Below, piece by piece: positions 31,649-40,106 of a stretch of DNA of 64,000 bases. The first letter of the stretch is position 1; every line of letters starts with the position of its first letter. The notes under the pieces were generated by a model. That model worked only from the letters and a program-made list of their open reading frames with translations, had not been told where the DNA came from and searched no databases. This stretch comes from Anaerolinea thermolimosa (lineage in GTDB: Bacteria > Chloroflexota > Anaerolineae > Anaerolineales > Anaerolineaceae): assembly GCF_001050195.2 (NCBI RefSeq), contig NZ_DF967965.1, positions 2,140,186 through 2,204,185 of the forward strand, written 5' to 3'. The position numbers and the translations under genes are program-made.

Positions 31649-34135
31649 ATGCCGTCAAACTCTCAACCTCATCGTGCGTTTGGATATGTGTTGAGAGGGG
31701 GTTCCATCATCACCGTGGTAATCCTGCTGGTTTACTGGCCTCTCTGGCAGGCCATGAACCGGCCCGATTTGCTTCCCTGGGGATCCGATACCCTGGGGCA
31801 CCTGCTGCGATACCAGTTCATCCAGCAAAATATCCTTGATGGCAACTGGTTTCCTCAGATCATGCCTGAATGGTACATGGGAATGCAGTTATTACGGTAT
31901 TACGCCCCCCTCCCCTATTACTTCCTTTTCCTTCTGCATACAGTTCTGGGAAACCCGGTTGCGGCCCTTCATGGATTTGTTATTTTCTGGGCACTTTTTG
32001 GCAGCCTTTCATGGCTCCCCCTCCAGCGCTTTCTGGGAAAAACCTCCGCGGTCGTCGGCGGCATTCTGTTTACCTTACTTCCCGATCTCATTCGAGTTGC
32101 TTTCTCCGAGGGCAACCTGCCACGGGTCATGGCCTCGGGCCTCACGCCATTGCTCTTATTTTTTGCCCTCTCGGTTCTCCTGTACGACGAACCACGTCCC
32201 AAAGAGATAGGAGTTGCTTTACTCCTCACCCTCCTTACTCTTACCCACGCCATGATCGCTGCCGTGATTGCGGTCTCATTAACCCTGCTGGCTATCCTTT
32301 TATGGGTCTCAGGCAGGACTTCTTTGCATCGGGTTGGCCGGCTAATTCTCTGGATGATCCTCGGAATCGGCCTGGCCGGCGCATGGTTGCTTCCAAGCCT
32401 TACGGGAGGGATCACCGAACTGGAAGCCGGTGCCGTGAGCCGCGGGTTAGCCTCGGTGCCCTGGGCTGATTTGCTTAACCCCTTCTCACGACTTAAAAAT
32501 ATTGAGACCCCTTATGTCAGTCTTGTGCTGATTCTGGCAGTCCTCATCAGTCTCCTCGCCCCATGGTCACGCAGTCGGTTGGTGCTTGCAACCGGTCTGA
32601 GCGGCATCCTGTTAGCCTTTCTCGCTACCCCCCAGCTAACCCGGGTGGTGAGCGCCTTGCCACTTTCCTCCCTCCTGTGGCCAATACGCTTCCTCGGAAT
32701 GGCCAGCCTTTTCCTCCTCTTCGCCTTCGCTGCCAGCCTCCGTGCATGGTGGTCAAAATCACCCCCGGTCACCGTATTCCTGATCGCACTGGTAATGGCC
32801 GACTGTGGCCTTTCAACGCGACTCATCTTTCTACGTCCCCTCAATCCCAACCTGGCCAGTATCGGACAAACCATGGCTACACGATCGGGCTGGCGAGAAG
32901 CCACCCTCGATGAAAGCCGCCTCGGTTCAGCCGCTTCCTGGGTCTTTACCGACCAGGCACAACGCGAGCAAATTTTTGGGTGGGGGTATCAGGGAGCGCG
33001 TACCGCTCTCAATGTCGCCAGTCTGAATGAGGCATTGTCTCATGGCAGCTTTGGCTATCTTCTCGACCGGCTCAACCTCTACGGAGTGGATGACGTGGTC
33101 ATTCTGGATACTCTGCCCCACGCCAGAGAGCTGGAAAATCTGTTTCCCCGCGAAGGCTTCACCCTCGCATTACGATCCGACCACCTCGTCTATTACCATC
33201 GTGAAGGACAACCCCGGGCTCTCAGCACCGCCTGGCACGCGCTGGCCATTGGCCGAAGCGCTCAAAATTACACCTTCCTTTTCCCACAGGTCATCCTTGG
33301 TAATTCTCCCTATCTGGACGACTATTCTCTTGAAGATCTTACCCGTTACCCGATACTGATCCTCGCTGGAGCACAATGGCACAACCGAGTCTCTGCTGAA
33401 AACGCCGCTCGCGAAGCAGTGAAGCATGGTGTGCGCGTTTTTGTAGATCTCACCCTTGCCCCGGTAGATCCCCTTTCCCAAATTCCGCGGTTTTTGGATG
33501 TTTGGGGAGAAACGGTCATCCTCTCCCCCGATCCTGTACAGTTATCGGGTTGGAGAACGCCTCTTCAGTTAGCTCCCTTTGGGTCAGAGGGAGAACTCTG
33601 GCACACTTTCCTTCCCCAGAACCTGCAACATGAGGTCATTACCTTTGATTACCTCGGCAAGCGTGCCGTGCTCGCTGGATATAATGAAATAGAAGGTGGG
33701 CAAGTCTGGTTCCTGGGGGTCAATTTAGCCTACCATGCGCTGGTTGATCAAGATGAGGCGGCTGTCAGTTTATTAAGCGAGCTGATCGGTCTTCCGGCCG
33801 AGCAACCCACAGCTTACCAGCCAATCCCGCTTGAAAATTATCATGCCGGGGCCTCCGGTTATTCCTTTGACTATCTCCTGGATCATTCGCAGGAACTGGT
33901 TATCCCCATCGCAAGACACGACGGCACCTTCATCCTGCTGGATGGTCAACCCTGGCCCTTAACCTCGGTGGAAAACCTGATTCTGTTTTCTGCCCCCCCC
34001 GGACGCCACCATGTTGAAATTGGTTACCGTCCCACCTCCATTTACCAGAAAGGTAAATTACTATCCTTCGCCAGCTTTTTTGCAGGTGCAGGGTTGATCC
34101 TTTTACGGCCTGCAGGACGAAAGCAGAGGCATTGA
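31649..34135 (+). CDS. PTPS-related polytopic membrane protein (possible GT-C-like enzyme)
   Basis: 828 residues. About ten membrane spans in the first ~400 residues are separated by a periplasmic loop with PWGSDTLGHLLRYQFIQQNILDG and MQLLRYYAPLPYYF, an Asp-containing first loop like that of GT-C glycosyltransferases and YfhO-type proteins. A long extracytoplasmic domain (about 420-790) and one final span (SFASFFAGAGLILL) follow. The segment layout matches the '6-pyruvoyl-tetrahydropterin synthase related' membrane family, of unknown reaction. Its stop overlaps the next start (TGATG), continuing a five-gene run. Confidence 0.8.
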   Translation: MPSNSQPHRAFGYVLRGGSIITVVILLVYWPLWQAMNRPDLLPWGSDTLGHLLRYQFIQQNILDGNWFPQIMPEWYMGMQLLRYYAPLPYYFLFLLHTVLGNPVAALHGFVIFWALFGSLSWLPLQRFLGKTSAVVGGILFTLLPDLIRVAFSEGNLPRVMASGLTPLLLFFALSVLLYDEPRPKEIGVALLLTLLTLTHAMIAAVIAVSLTLLAILLWVSGRTSLHRVGRLILWMILGIGLAGAWLLPSLTGGITELEAGAVSRGLASVPWADLLNPFSRLKNIETPYVSLVLILAVLISLLAPWSRSRLVLATGLSGILLAFLATPQLTRVVSALPLSSLLWPIRFLGMASLFLLFAFAASLRAWWSKSPPVTVFLIALVMADCGLSTRLIFLRPLNPNLASIGQTMATRSGWREATLDESRLGSAASWVFTDQAQREQIFGWGYQGARTALNVASLNEALSHGSFGYLLDRLNLYGVDDVVILDTLPHARELENLFPREGFTLALRSDHLVYYHREGQPRALSTAWHALAIGRSAQNYTFLFPQVILGNSPYLDDYSLEDLTRYPILILAGAQWHNRVSAENAAREAVKHGVRVFVDLTLAPVDPLSQIPRFLDVWGETVILSPDPVQLSGWRTPLQLAPFGSEGELWHTFLPQNLQHEVITFDYLGKRAVLAGYNEIEGGQVWFLGVNLAYHALVDQDEAAVSLLSELIGLPAEQPTAYQPIPLENYHAGASGYSFDYLLDHSQELVIPIARHDGTFILLDGQPWPLTSVENLILFSAPPGRHHVEIGYRPTSIYQKGKLLSFASFFAGAGLILLRPAGRKQRH

Positions 34136-34815
34136 TGAACAGGCAAACAAAAGGTAAGAGGTTCTCACTGGTTATTATTTTTATTATTTGGGCAAGCCTG
34201 ATCAGCCCTGGAGCTGTAAAGGCTGCCGCAGATATCATTTTGGATGGTGCATTTGGAGACTGGGCCGGTCAAATATGCATTCCCGATCCTGCAGGAGATG
34301 CTGCCAGCCAGGAAAGTGATCTCCTCAATTTCTGCTTTGCCAACAACCCTGACGATCCCACAGCCTATTTCATGGTAGAACGTCCCAACAGCAAAGGCTG
34401 GATGGAAATCTGGCTTTACCTGGATACTAATAATAACGGTCTTTACCAGGAAGCTACAGATCGAAGGGTACGGGTCAGTTACAAGCCTCAGGGGAACCAT
34501 TCCAGCGTCGATGTATCCCTTTATACCGGTTCAGGAAATTTTATAGGAAATATCGCCACTGGAATGGACTGGGGAGAAAGCATGCACGATAACGGAGGGC
34601 GAGTCGAGTGGGGTGTATCTCTCGACAGCCTTGGCCTTCAAGCCGGGCAACCGATCCGCATGTTTGTTCAAACCATGCTGGGTGGAACCATTTCTGATTC
34701 TACGGTCGAAGTGCAATGGAGCCCGGCCAATGCTCTGGGCATTCCCATTCTTGCCGGGATTCTACTGGTGGGTTCAGCCTGGTTTGTCTATCAACGCCAA
34801 AGTGTTCGAGCTTGA
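34135..34815 (+). CDS. Secreted beta-domain protein with C-terminal membrane anchor
   Basis: 226 residues. A signal peptide ends near AVKAAA. The exported domain starts DIILDGAFGDWAGQICIPDPAGD, the pattern of extracellular DOMON/CBM9-like repeats that often bind sugar or haem, and contains LYLDTNNNGLYQ (Ca-like loop). The C-terminus is a hydrophobic span followed by a short basic tail (VYQRQSVRA), the general plan of a sorting signal. Directly before an exosortase-like gene, it is a plausible substrate (inference). No canonical PEP or PGF motif is seen, only PANALGIP before the span. Confidence 0.75.
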   Translation: MNRQTKGKRFSLVIIFIIWASLISPGAVKAAADIILDGAFGDWAGQICIPDPAGDAASQESDLLNFCFANNPDDPTAYFMVERPNSKGWMEIWLYLDTNNNGLYQEATDRRVRVSYKPQGNHSSVDVSLYTGSGNFIGNIATGMDWGESMHDNGGRVEWGVSLDSLGLQAGQPIRMFVQTMLGGTISDSTVEVQWSPANALGIPILAGILLVGSAWFVYQRQSVRA

Positions 34816-34817
34816 CA

Positions 34818-35438
34818 ATGCCCGGTTACGTTTTTTTTCTCCTCCTCTTTCTCTACCTGGGGATCATCTGGTTTCTTCGCCGGTATCGGATCTGGCTGTT
34901 GTATTATGTCCTGGGTACCGCCGGTCTGGCCTACTTACTCACCCTGTTCCTCACCCGCTTCTGGGATATGCGTAGCCCGTTGGCCGGTTCTGTGGCTATG
35001 AGTGTTCACTTTCTTCTCGATTTGATTCACATTGAGACACGCGTGGTAGAAAATGCCCCGGGTGCATTGCTCGTGCTGGTATTAACCCAGCGAGTCGGTT
35101 GGACGGTCCTCCACATCGGGGTAGAATCCTCTGGCCTGCTGGAAATGATCGTCCTCTCCAGCCTGATCTCCTTTTATCCAGGCTGGCCAGCCACCCGCCG
35201 AATCATCCGTGGAGCTACAGGCCTCATCCTCACCTGGGGGGCCAATTTGTTTCGGATGCTGATTATTGCTACCCTGTTACATTTTTTCGGGAAAGAAGTG
35301 CTCGTCTTAGCGCATACTTTCCTGGGTAAACTGGTGTTCTTCATTCTGACTCTGGCCATCTACTGGGCACTGATAACCTTTCCTTCGCTGAGAGATATCG
35401 AAATTCATCTGACCCGTTACAGGTTTACTCGGGTATGA
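34818..35438 (+). CDS. Exosortase/archaeosortase-like membrane protein with Ser in place of catalytic Cys
   Basis: 206 residues, about six spans. The start is the ATG at 34818, three bases after the preceding stop. The signature order of exosortases is visible: VESSGLLEM (102-110), GANLFRML with R146, and AHTFLGK with H166. In the family the first motif is usually xCSG with a catalytic Cys; here S104 occupies that position, while Arg and His are kept. So it is either an inactive paralogue, a Ser-type variant, or a relative with another role. It lies between a possible anchored substrate and a processive glycosyltransferase (4-base overlap). Confidence 0.75.
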   Translation: MPGYVFFLLLFLYLGIIWFLRRYRIWLLYYVLGTAGLAYLLTLFLTRFWDMRSPLAGSVAMSVHFLLDLIHIETRVVENAPGALLVLVLTQRVGWTVLHIGVESSGLLEMIVLSSLISFYPGWPATRRIIRGATGLILTWGANLFRMLIIATLLHFFGKEVLVLAHTFLGKLVFFILTLAIYWALITFPSLRDIEIHLTRYRFTRV

Positions 35439-36775
35439 ATCCGTACCTTCTGGCGCTGGCAGTATTTTGGGGTGTATGGCTCCTTGTGCCCATCCTGGTA
35501 GACGGGGTGAGTATGGGGCTGGGGCTTGTCGGAGCAGTGATCAGCCGATGGCTCTCCCGCAGGCAATCTCTCGAGCTGGATTTTTACCCCTCTGTTTCCA
35601 TTATTATCCCGGTACACAACTCGGCAGACACTCTGCGTGATTGCCTGGAGTCGCTGGAACAGCAAACTTATCCCCTCCACCTGATGCAGATCATTCTGAT
35701 CAACAACGGAAGTACTGATAATTCCCAGCAAGTGTTTATGGATTTTCAGGCAACCAGCCGCCTCAATCTTTACTGGCATTCCATCCAGGTAGCAGGGAAA
35801 TCCTGGGCTCTCAATGCCGGCATTCACCTGGCCGAGGGGCAGTATGTTTTCAATATTGATTCCGATGTTATTCTCCACCCCACAACTATCGAGCGTTCAG
35901 TGGCTCACTTTGAACGCGATCCCAGCCTGGGGGCGATTACCGGCTTTATCGAAATCCTACCGGAGGATAACGATCATCCCTTCTGGTTTCAACAGATCCT
36001 CAATTGTGAATACCTGGAATACCTCACGGTTTTCGGTGTTGGGCGTTCTTACCAGTCCCTTTTCCGTTCCATCTATACCCTTTCCGGGGCATTTACTGCC
36101 TTCAGGCGTGAAGCCCTGGCTGCCACACTCCTTTACAACGCTGAAACAGTCAGTGAAGATACCGATTTAACCTTTCAGCTATACGAAAGAACGCCGTCCT
36201 TTCGGGTCTCTAACTTCCCGGATGTGCGTGTTTTCGTACAACCCATCACCTCCCTTTCTGCGCTTTATTCTCAACGCGTGCGCTGGCAGCGTGGCCAGTT
36301 AGAAGTCAGTGCCCTCCACAGAAACCTGATTCGCAAACGTGCGCGGAACCTGCTTGGCTTTTCACCAGCCCGCACACTACTGGTAGATCACACCCTCGCT
36401 TTTCCCCGACTGGTGTGGATGTTTTTCCTGCCTGTTCTCATGACCTTTGGGTATTCATTAACCCTGTTGCTGACCGCTTACATTCTCATGTATCTTTTCT
36501 ACCTATCGGTTGAGGCCGCCTGGGCAGTTGCCGCTTACGCATTTGCAGACACTTCCACCAGAGCTTACGTCAGACGCATATGGCCCACCATCTTCCTCAT
36601 GCCCCTGTATCGGATGATGATTTTCTTCTTCCGCTTCAGCGGGTTTCTCATCACCCTCACGGAACCCGGGACCTGGCGTATCACCAGTCCCATCTGGCAA
36701 ATCCAGGCCGGATTGATGGATCTGAACCTTCGTCTCCGTATCTTTCTCCGTTCGCTTCGCCGTCAGGAACGATAG
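35435..36775 (+). CDS. Processive family 2 glycosyltransferase (HAS/BcsA-like)
   Basis: 446 residues. One N-terminal span, a GT-A domain with SIIIPVHNSADTLRDCLESL, the metal-binding FNIDSDVILHP, the base EDTDLTFQL and the processivity motif QRVRWQRGQLE, then 3-4 C-terminal spans that form the translocation channel in this family. These motifs suggest synthesis and export of a surface polysaccharide from UDP-sugars. The C-terminus has no PilZ domain, so c-di-GMP control is not indicated. Overlaps the exosortase-like gene by 4 bases. Confidence 0.9.
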   Translation: MNPYLLALAVFWGVWLLVPILVDGVSMGLGLVGAVISRWLSRRQSLELDFYPSVSIIIPVHNSADTLRDCLESLEQQTYPLHLMQIILINNGSTDNSQQVFMDFQATSRLNLYWHSIQVAGKSWALNAGIHLAEGQYVFNIDSDVILHPTTIERSVAHFERDPSLGAITGFIEILPEDNDHPFWFQQILNCEYLEYLTVFGVGRSYQSLFRSIYTLSGAFTAFRREALAATLLYNAETVSEDTDLTFQLYERTPSFRVSNFPDVRVFVQPITSLSALYSQRVRWQRGQLEVSALHRNLIRKRARNLLGFSPARTLLVDHTLAFPRLVWMFFLPVLMTFGYSLTLLLTAYILMYLFYLSVEAAWAVAAYAFADTSTRAYVRRIWPTIFLMPLYRMMIFFFRFSGFLITLTEPGTWRITSPIWQIQAGLMDLNLRLRIFLRSLRRQER

Positions 36776-36798
36776 AGGATTCCCGATCCTGTACTTTA

Positions 36799-37587
36799 TT
36801 AGAGGAACCAGATTGGGTCACCCGCTGGCAGGTAGTGAATGGGAACGTCAGGCAAACGTTCTCCCAGCCATTCTACCAGGTAAGCCATACCCGCTTCCTC
36901 GCTTCGTTCGTGCCCCAGGATGATCAGGCCTTTGGGATGACCACAGGCAACCGCATCACGCACATATTCAGCCGTTTGCCATTCGGGAGCTTCTCCACAA
37001 ATCAACACATCAACATCCGGCCTGCCAAGGGCTTCAACCTGCATTTCTCCCCAAACCGAACCGGGAATCAGCGCCGCTGTTTGACAAACCAGTTCTCGAG
37101 GGCCAGCCACACGCAGCACTGGCGCAGACAGCTTTTCCTTCAAAAAGAATACCAGTTCCTCCAGCGTTTGAGCAGGCAGGTGAAGCAAATAGGGTATAGA
37201 CCCATCCTGGTAGGGCTTCCAATCCAGTTTACGCAATGTTCCTTCCAGAATACCATCCGGCTGAATGGCATGCCAGCCGTCGTGGAAGCGCCACACCGTG
37301 ATTCCTTTCTCCTCTAAAAGCCGCCGCTTCGAGAGATACACCACGTCCTTCTGAAGCCACTCCACCTCATCCCGATGATTAAAAAAGGTAGGCTCGTGGG
37401 TGATGATCAAATTGGCTCCCACTGCCGCGGCTTCCTCTATCACTTTGCAGGTCGCAATGAAAGTCGTGACGATGCCCGTCAGCGGGCGAGCCGGGTCACC
37501 GATCTTGAACTGATCCACCGTATCAGCGGGGATCTCTCCCGGCACTTCTTGCTGAATGCGATGAATAGCTTCTTGAATGGTAATCAT
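36799..37587 (-). CDS. Nif3-like dinuclear metal-centre protein
   Basis: 262 residues from the ATG at 37587 (AAGGAGG upstream). Nif3/DUF34 motifs: TTFIATCKVIEEAAAVGANLIITHEPTFF with metal-binding His, WRFHDGWHA, and the C-terminal VDVLICGEAPEWQTAEYVRDA and LGHERSEEAGM. These proteins bind two metals and have been linked to GTP cyclohydrolase-like folds, but their reaction is uncertain. It converges on the glycosyltransferase gene without an obvious terminator. Confidence 0.88.
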   Translation of the reverse strand: MITIQEAIHRIQQEVPGEIPADTVDQFKIGDPARPLTGIVTTFIATCKVIEEAAAVGANLIITHEPTFFNHRDEVEWLQKDVVYLSKRRLLEEKGITVWRFHDGWHAIQPDGILEGTLRKLDWKPYQDGSIPYLLHLPAQTLEELVFFLKEKLSAPVLRVAGPRELVCQTAALIPGSVWGEMQVEALGRPDVDVLICGEAPEWQTAEYVRDAVACGHPKGLIILGHERSEEAGMAYLVEWLGERLPDVPIHYLPAGDPIWFL

Positions 37588-37699
37588 AGGGGGTTCCTCC
37601 TTATTCTTAATCAATTATAGTGCGGAACGCTCAGGGCTCAGCATTGACAGCCAGTTCACCCGGAAGTAAAGTTGGCTTATCTTAATTTCTGGAGCGACC

Positions 37700-38119
37700 A
37701 TGTCCATTCAAACCCTCACCACCTATCATCTCGTCAAGAGTGAAGACCTCAACCATCACGGCACCCTTTTTGCCGGGCGTAACGCCGAATGGTTTGTGGA
37801 AGCCGGTTTTATTGCGGCTTCTGCCCTTGCCCGCCCGGAAAATATCGTCTGTTTAAAAATCCACGGCATGTCCTTTACCCGTCCCGTGCAACGGGGTGAG
37901 GTCATCTGTTTCGAAAGCCAGATCGTCTTTGCCGGGCGCTCACGGCTGGTGGCCCATGTCAAGATGAAAGGGAAAAGTGAAGAAGACGTGATCGTAGATG
38001 GCTTTATTACTTTCGTGCACGTAGATCAAGATGGGAAACCCCTTCCCCATGGTGTCATCATCACTGCCGAGACCCCCGATGAAATCAAGCTGCAAGAATA
38101 CGCCCGAAACTTGCGGTAA
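37700..38119 (+). CDS. Hotdog-fold acyl-CoA thioesterase
   Basis: 139 residues. The hotdog signature DLNHHGTLFAGRNAEWFVEAGFIAASAL with Asn/His and the later GEVICFESQIVFAGRSRLVAHVKM match the acyl-CoA thioesterase (YciA/BACH) group. The likely physiological role is acyl-CoA turnover; substrate length is unknown. Promoter and ribosome-binding region (GGAGCGACC) lie just upstream, divergent from nif3. Confidence 0.85.
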   Translation: MSIQTLTTYHLVKSEDLNHHGTLFAGRNAEWFVEAGFIAASALARPENIVCLKIHGMSFTRPVQRGEVICFESQIVFAGRSRLVAHVKMKGKSEEDVIVDGFITFVHVDQDGKPLPHGVIITAETPDEIKLQEYARNLR

Positions 38120-38131
38120 CAGCCTGTAATC

Positions 38132-38157
38132 AAAAAGGGTGGCTGTTAAAGCCACCC
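38132..38157 (-). terminator. Terminator of the DUF362 gene
   Basis: GGGTGGCT and AGCCACCC around a 5-base loop; on the minus strand this is followed by TTTTT. Confidence 0.85.
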
Positions 38158-38184
38158 CTGAAATTGACCACGGACTTAAAACCT

Positions 38185-39348
38185 TCAGCTGGCCGGAATG
38201 TAGGTAACCGAAGTCCTCTGGAAGGAAGCCACCGGCAAAACATCAACCAGCTCATATTCGCGGGTTCCCAGCCCAAGTTTCTCGGCATATTCGACCACTT
38301 TATAGGGGTCTTTGTACGGCCCATGGAGCCAGCGCAAGGGATGCCCCACCCGGGTGTGAACCTCCATCGAGGTGGGAATGTTCTCCTCAATGAGCGGATA
38401 TTTCGCGGTTTCATCAAGCACGGCCTGTTCCAGGGCCACAATATCATCGGAACCAAAAATCCCGGCATCGCGAAGAATGGGCATGCTGGTGAAGCCAAAA
38501 CAATCACATACCGGAGTCATATGAGTCGCCAGAACAAGGTGCACCGCCTTGCCAGGTTCAAATGTGGAAAGGGTAATACTGGTACTGATGGCACAGGCTT
38601 CCTGGAAGGTGTGAAAATTGACCGGATCAATTTTCAGGCTCCCCGGAGGCGCCACCTGTAAACAACGCCCGCACTGATTGCACCCCTCAAAATGCAGATG
38701 CAACCCGCTTTCATTCTCACGGTCCTGAACAATGGCTCCAAAGGGGCAGGACTCAATAATAGCTTTACGTACCGCCGGGTCCGGGCACTTCTCAGGGAAC
38801 CAGTAGGGATCAAAATGCATGGCATCGTGCATGGCCGAGCGCGTCTTTCCGGCCATACAACCCAGGGCAAGATTCTTAATCGCCCCGCCGTAGCCACAGC
38901 TCGGGTGCCCCTTGGCATGGGCGAAATTCACCAGGAAGGTTGCATCCTGGATGGCTCCGGCCAAGTGCCATTCTTCAATGTTCTTGTAAGGGCGGTGATG
39001 CGGATAGAAGTAATTTTCCTTCAGCCCGGCTGCCGGATAAATGGGGCAACCCAGTGTTTCTGAGGTATATCCGCGCCTCTCAGCCCCTTTGACATCCCAC
39101 TCAATATCAGCCACCACTGGCTGCCCGCCCCCTTCCTTGATCGCATCCACTACTTTACGCACGAATAAGGGGTGCACAGTCGAGTAACCAATATTCGAAC
39201 CGGTGTGCATTTTGAGAACTACCAGTTCATCTTTGACTCGATCACGCAAATGAAGCTGCTCCAGAATCAAATCCAGTTTTGCCGGGAGCGTCTCGTTTGC
39301 GTCCAGTTTCGCCTGACGCGGCGATCCCCAAAAAACCTTGCTTGCCAT
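38185..39348 (-). CDS. DUF362 protein with 4Fe-4S ferredoxin-like domain
   Basis: 387 residues. The N-terminal DUF362 domain (VLKMHTGSNIGYSTVHPLFVRKVVDAI, NFAHAKGHPSCGYGGAIKNLALGCM) is followed by a ferredoxin-type segment (ESCPFGAI ... CNQCGRCLQVAPPG) and a C-terminal continuation of DUF362 (CDCFGFTSMPILRDAGIFGSDDIVALEQA). GGAGG precedes the ATG. A TATAAT on the minus strand (39384-39379) gives it its own possible promoter, 130 bases after the AOR operon. It could be the electron partner of the tungsten enzyme (inference). Confidence 0.87.
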   Translation of the reverse strand: MASKVFWGSPRQAKLDANETLPAKLDLILEQLHLRDRVKDELVVLKMHTGSNIGYSTVHPLFVRKVVDAIKEGGGQPVVADIEWDVKGAERRGYTSETLGCPIYPAAGLKENYFYPHHRPYKNIEEWHLAGAIQDATFLVNFAHAKGHPSCGYGGAIKNLALGCMAGKTRSAMHDAMHFDPYWFPEKCPDPAVRKAIIESCPFGAIVQDRENESGLHLHFEGCNQCGRCLQVAPPGSLKIDPVNFHTFQEACAISTSITLSTFEPGKAVHLVLATHMTPVCDCFGFTSMPILRDAGIFGSDDIVALEQAVLDETAKYPLIEENIPTSMEVHTRVGHPLRWLHGPYKDPYKVVEYAEKLGLGTREYELVDVLPVASFQRTSVTYIPAS

Positions 39349-39477
39349 AATACCTCCAAACTAGATAGGATAGAGTTAATTATACCTGTTAACCCGGGAT
39401 GACATACCAACACCAAAGAAAAAGGCTTTCCCAAGAGCCTCTTCAGAAAAGAATAGATATATTTTACAAAAGTCGGG

Positions 39478-39861
39478 TTATCCCTGCCCTTCTTCCTCTG
39501 CATCGTAAGCATGGTGCAGGCCCAGATCTTCGCTTTGTAACATGGCCTGTTGCATTTCGGGGATCATGGTCACACCGTGCCGGTACTGGAAAGGCCACAT
39601 CGAACGCAAATGGAAAAAGGCCACCCGGTCGCCATCTTTCAACGGATGGTTGAGATCAGGCTGAAGACCGGGCATCGCACTCAGGTTTCCATTGATAAAT
39701 GTAATTCCTCGCTCATTGGTATCCATGCCCAGGGCTTTTAGGAGATCAGCCAGGCAACTCCCATCAGGGAGTTCCACCTGCGGGTTTGCAAAAACACGTT
39801 CGTTCTTATCACCCCCATACCGGGCAAGTTCACCGTACAGCCATGTGTCAATGTGAATCAT
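39478..39861 (-). CDS. MoaD/ThiS-like ubiquitin-fold protein, long form
   Basis: 127 residues, starting at the ATG that overlaps the previous stop (ATGA). It has a beta-grasp layout: IHIDTWLYGELARYGG, VELPDGSCLADLLKALGM, GITFINGNLSAMPGLQPDLNHPLKDGDRVAFFH, the last being the usual approach to the C-terminal Gly-Gly. No Gly-Gly is found; instead a 40-residue tail follows (MWPFQYRHGVTMIPEM ... EEEGQG). So it is probably not a sulfur carrier in the usual way, and may be a structural or regulatory partner of AOR. Fourth gene of the tungsten operon. Confidence 0.75.
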   Translation of the reverse strand: MIHIDTWLYGELARYGGDKNERVFANPQVELPDGSCLADLLKALGMDTNERGITFINGNLSAMPGLQPDLNHPLKDGDRVAFFHLRSMWPFQYRHGVTMIPEMQQAMLQSEDLGLHHAYDAEEEGQG

Positions 39862-40106
39862 GGTAGGCACCCACCTCCAATGGGCGGAAAAATTCCAGCT
39901 TCATCCCCTTCCGAAAGGGTGTAATCCAGCTCTTCCACTCGTCCGTTGACAAAACAAACCTTTACTTCCTCTACTGGAAGTCCCAGTTGATGGATCAAAT
40001 CACGCAGGGTTGCTCCCTCCGGGAGCTCCAGTTCAAACGGCATTCCGGGCAGAGCGCCCGGGCGATATCTTCCAAACGAGGCAAACAGCTTAACCTGGAT
40101 TTTCAT
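39858..40106 (-). CDS. MoaD/ThiS-like small sulfur-carrier-type protein
   Basis: 82 residues, start overlapping the radical SAM stop (ATGA). Beta-grasp fold: MKIQVKLFASFGRY, ELELPEGATLRDLIHQLGL, VCFVNGRVEELDYTLSEGDEAGIFPPIGGGCLP. The Gly-Gly expected at the very end is followed by CLP, so activation as a thiocarboxylate would need trimming. MoaD-like proteins commonly accompany AOR-type tungsten enzymes, where they serve in pterin cofactor synthesis. Confidence 0.85.
   Translation of the reverse strand: MKIQVKLFASFGRYRPGALPGMPFELELPEGATLRDLIHQLGLPVEEVKVCFVNGRVEELDYTLSEGDEAGIFPPIGGGCLP

Noticed and set aside
36580..37317. 245-codon plus-strand frame
   Set aside because: It is the antisense of nif3 and the end of the glycosyltransferase; His/Pro-rich composition with no family match.
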